The notes beneath the pieces were generated by a model, which made no database searches, was not told the origin of the DNA, and was given only the letters and a program-made list of their open reading frames with translations. From the NCBI GenBank assembly GCA_948468495.1, contig CAOKJI010000098.1, positions 1-6,770 on the forward strand: a stretch of 6,770 nt of DNA. The letters run 5' to 3'. This DNA is from an uncultured Dorea sp. Its GTDB lineage: Bacteria > Bacillota_A > Clostridia > Lachnospirales > Lachnospiraceae. Shown here in pieces: positions 5,195-6,770 of this stretch. The translations under genes were made by a program, and so were the position numbers. How positions within the stretch are numbered: position 1 is the stretch's first letter; every line of letters begins with the position of its first letter.

Positions 5195-6019
5195 ATGAGT
5201 AAGAATAAAAGGATTTACGATGGTTTTCCGAATAGCGAATCTGTGAAAAGGGGAAAGAGAACTGAGTCTGGAGAGCGAAAGTATCCGGATTTTATAAAGG
5301 AGGCGCAGGCAGCGTATCAGTCGGGCCAAAGTTTGACATTAGCAGGACTTTTGGCAAAAAAGCAGGGCGAGTATACGGCGGAGGATTACTATGCATTGCC
5401 GGAGGACTGCCGGGTGGAATTGATAGACGGAGTGATTTATAATATGGCAGCTCCGGCATTGCGGCATCAGACGACGGCCTTTCGTATTGCAGTTCAGTTA
5501 GATGAATGGATACGAAAGAAGAATGGACAGTGTGTGGTGATGATGTCGCCGGCAGATGTGCAGCTTGACAGGGATGAGAGGACGATGGTACAGCCGGACG
5601 TATTTGTAGTATGTAAGAAAGAGAATATGGGTTCAGAGGAAGACGGGAAGGGTACGGAAAAGGAGAAAGGGAAAAAAGAAAGCAGGAATCGTGGAAATCA
5701 TGAAGAGCGCCATGCATTTCAGGGAGCGCCGGATTTTGTGGCGGAAGTATTGTCACCGTCCAGCGAGAAGAGAGACTGGATTGTCAAATATCGGAAATAT
5801 AAGAATGCCGGAGTGAGAGAATACTGGATTGTAGACCCAGAGACTGAAAGAATTACGGTTCATTTGTTTCATGAATGTCCAGAGACGGCGGTGTATTCTT
5901 ACCAAGATGAAGTTCCGGTACATATTTTTGGAGATGGGTGCAGCGTGTCTTTGAAAGATATCGGTGAAAGGGATAGTTTGCTGGATGAAATTGAGTCGCA
6001 GAAGGGAGGCGTTGTATGA
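5195..6019 (+). CDS. Uma2-family (DUF820) PD-(D/E)XK nuclease, copy 1
   Basis: The 274-aa product belongs to the Uma2/DUF820 family, a PD-(D/E)XK restriction-endonuclease-like fold whose biological role is poorly known. Family landmarks are Tyr-Tyr-Ala-Leu-Pro-Glu-Asp then Glu75 in VELIDG, Gln-Pro-Asp135 in the VQPDVFVVC strand, Glu184 in PDFVAEVLSPSS, Lys198, and AGVREYWIVDP. Glu75, Asp135, Glu184 and Lys198 are the likely active-site residues, and none is missing. Two features are odd: a Lys/Glu/Arg/Asn-rich insertion at about 144-173 between Asp135 and Glu184, and a polar N-terminal extension of about 50 residues before the usual domain start, without a recognisable helix-turn-helix. I chose ATG 5195 because GGAGA (5179-5183) precedes it, though at a long 11-base spacing. 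ATG 5177, six codons upstream, has no ribosome site but cannot be excluded. No signal peptide is seen, so it is presumably cytoplasmic. It is overlapped by a second copy. Confidence 0.85.
   Translation: MSKNKRIYDGFPNSESVKRGKRTESGERKYPDFIKEAQAAYQSGQSLTLAGLLAKKQGEYTAEDYYALPEDCRVELIDGVIYNMAAPALRHQTTAFRIAVQLDEWIRKKNGQCVVMMSPADVQLDRDERTMVQPDVFVVCKKENMGSEEDGKGTEKEKGKKESRNRGNHEERHAFQGAPDFVAEVLSPSSEKRDWIVKYRKYKNAGVREYWIVDPETERITVHLFHECPETAVYSYQDEVPVHIFGDGCSVSLKDIGERDSLLDEIESQKGGVV
5588..5709 (+). repeat. 122-bp block shared with the downstream Uma2 copy (left repeat)
   Basis: Bases 5588-5709 match 6364-6485 at every position except 5669/6445 (G versus A). The block encodes the VQPDVFVVC active-site strand and the charged insertion. 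Shorter exact blocks at the same 776-base offset include 5282-5323 (42 bp) and 5381-5430 (50 bp). Confidence 0.95.
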
Positions 6020-6770
6020 ATAATTATTGTGAGAATAGTGAGAGTGGGGAGCGGTTATATCCGGATTTTATAAAGGAGGCGCAGGCAGCGTATCAGTCGA
6101 AGGGAGATTTGGCGCTGGGAAGGCTTTTGGCAAAGAGGCAGGGGGAGTACATAATAGAGGATTACTATGCATTGCCGGAGGACTGCCGGGTGGAATTGAT
6201 AGACGGCGTAATCTATAATATGGCGCCGCCGACCTGGCAGCATCAGAATATTGCCGGAGAGCTCTTTTATTATTTAAAGGATTATATCAGAAAGAATAAG
6301 GGGAAGTGTCTGGCGGGTATGTCTCCGGTGGATGTGCAGCTTGACAGAGATGATAAGACGATAGTACAGCCGGACGTATTTGTAGTATGTAAGAAAGAGA
6401 ATATGGGTTCAGAGGAAGACGGGAAGGGTACGGAAAAGGAGAAAAGGAAAAAAGAAAGCAGGAATCGTGGAAATCATGAAGAGCGTTATGTGTTTCAGGG
6501 AGCGCCGGATTTTGTGGCGGAAGTATTGTCGCCGTCCAGTGAGAAGAGAGACCGGATTGTCAAATATCGGAAATATAAGAATGCCGGGGTGCGGGAATAC
6601 TGGATTGTAGATCCCAGGGCAGAGATGGTAACAGTACATAGGCTTGATAGCGAGGAAACGTCAGTGTATTCGTATCAGGATAAAATTCCGGTGTATATAT
6701 TTGACGGAGACTGCCGGATAACATTGGAGAATATTGTGCAGAGCGAGCGGCTTCTTGCCGAGATGGGAAT
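6016..6770 (+). CDS. Uma2-family (DUF820) PD-(D/E)XK nuclease, copy 2 (3' end outside window)
   Basis: ATG 6016 overlaps the copy 1 stop as ATGA, with GGGAGG (6004-6009) six bases upstream, so translation is probably coupled. The frame stays open for 251 codons to the window edge. It is a paralogue of copy 1, with Glu60 in VELIDG, Asp120 in VQPDV, Glu169 in AEVLSPSS and Lys183 all kept. By comparison with copy 1 only a few residues should be missing. The N-terminus is shorter: it lacks about 20 residues found in copy 1 before SGER-x-YPDFIKEAQ. The charged insertion is nearly identical to copy 1, whereas the segment between ELIDGVIYNMA and MSP-x-DVQLDRD is strongly diverged, including WQHQNIAGELFYYL in place of LRHQTTAFRIAVQL. 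Two related nucleases from one mRNA could form a heterodimer or differ in target; this is inference. Confidence 0.85.
   Translation, partial: MNNYCENSESGERLYPDFIKEAQAAYQSKGDLALGRLLAKRQGEYIIEDYYALPEDCRVELIDGVIYNMAPPTWQHQNIAGELFYYLKDYIRKNKGKCLAGMSPVDVQLDRDDKTIVQPDVFVVCKKENMGSEEDGKGTEKEKRKKESRNRGNHEERYVFQGAPDFVAEVLSPSSEKRDRIVKYRKYKNAGVREYWIVDPRAEMVTVHRLDSEETSVYSYQDKIPVYIFDGDCRITLENIVQSERLLAEMG
6364..6485 (+). repeat. 122-bp block shared with the upstream Uma2 copy (right repeat)
   Basis: This is the partner of 5588-5709, with one mismatch. Flanking coding sequence is also repeated but with more differences. Direct repeats this similar are substrates for recombination that would fuse the two genes in frame, since the 776-base offset combined with the overlapping frames keeps the homologous codons aligned. 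Confidence 0.95.

Noticed and set aside
5297..5304. AAAGGAGG inside Uma2 copy 1, and its twin in copy 2, as internal ribosome sites
   Set aside because: No start codon lies at a usable distance downstream. The bases simply encode part of the conserved IKEAQ segment.
5051..5329. A 92-codon - strand frame over the Uma2 promoter and start
   Set aside because: It crosses the promoter region and the beginning of a clear gene and shows no recognisable domain.
5292..5756. A 154-codon - strand frame inside Uma2 copy 1 (and the similar ones in copy 2)
   Set aside because: It is Pro/Ser-rich, fully antisense to a well-supported nuclease gene and recurs only because the nuclease gene is duplicated.
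5588..6485. Repeated blocks considered as a CRISPR-like or short tandem array
   Set aside because: There are only two copies, far apart and both in coding frame. They are explained by duplication of the Uma2 gene.

Overview
The window most likely comes from a Firmicute of class Clostridia, probably family Lachnospiraceae. I infer this from the mid-40s-looking base composition, purine-rich AGGAGG-type ribosome sites, the clostridial style of citrate synthase, a tRNA-Leu(UAG) without an encoded CCA, and Uma2-type nucleases. No 16S rRNA or other taxonomic marker is present, so the family is an inference. All genes I accept lie on the + strand; I found no supportable gene on the - strand.

Layout. 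Bases 1-134 hold the last 43 codons of an SGNH-type esterase/acetyltransferase. A tRNA-Leu(UAG) follows, with its own good promoter and a strong intrinsic terminator (148-358). rsmA (16S rRNA A1518/A1519 dimethyltransferase) is next at 550-1422. After a 138-base gap comes a tight three-gene run: citrate synthase (1561-2931), a monoacylglycerol-lipase-like alpha/beta hydrolase (2944-3867) and a membrane-anchored or secreted DNA/RNA non-specific endonuclease (3882-4673). Gaps are 12 and 14 bases, and a clear terminator closes the unit at 4678-4718.

The stretch 4674-5194 has no accepted gene but is structured. It holds that terminator, then a 164-bp near-perfect palindrome with 19-bp terminal inverted repeats that looks like a MITE-type mobile element (4724-4887). 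An AT-rich leader follows, with one good promoter, a second weaker promoter whose spacer is a perfect 12-bp palindrome, and a tiny leader reading frame folded into a hairpin.

The right end carries two tandem Uma2-family (DUF820, PD-(D/E)XK fold) nuclease genes: 5195-6019, and 6016 to beyond the window edge. Stop and start overlap as ATGA. They are paralogues aligned at a constant 776-base offset, with a mosaic pattern: almost identical stretches flank one strongly diverged segment. Both carry an unusual Lys/Glu-rich insertion inside the nuclease core. This pair, with its structured leader and the adjacent palindromic element, is the most unusual part of the window. The left two thirds are ordinary housekeeping and metabolic genes. 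I see no CRISPR array, phage module or recognisable complete defence system.
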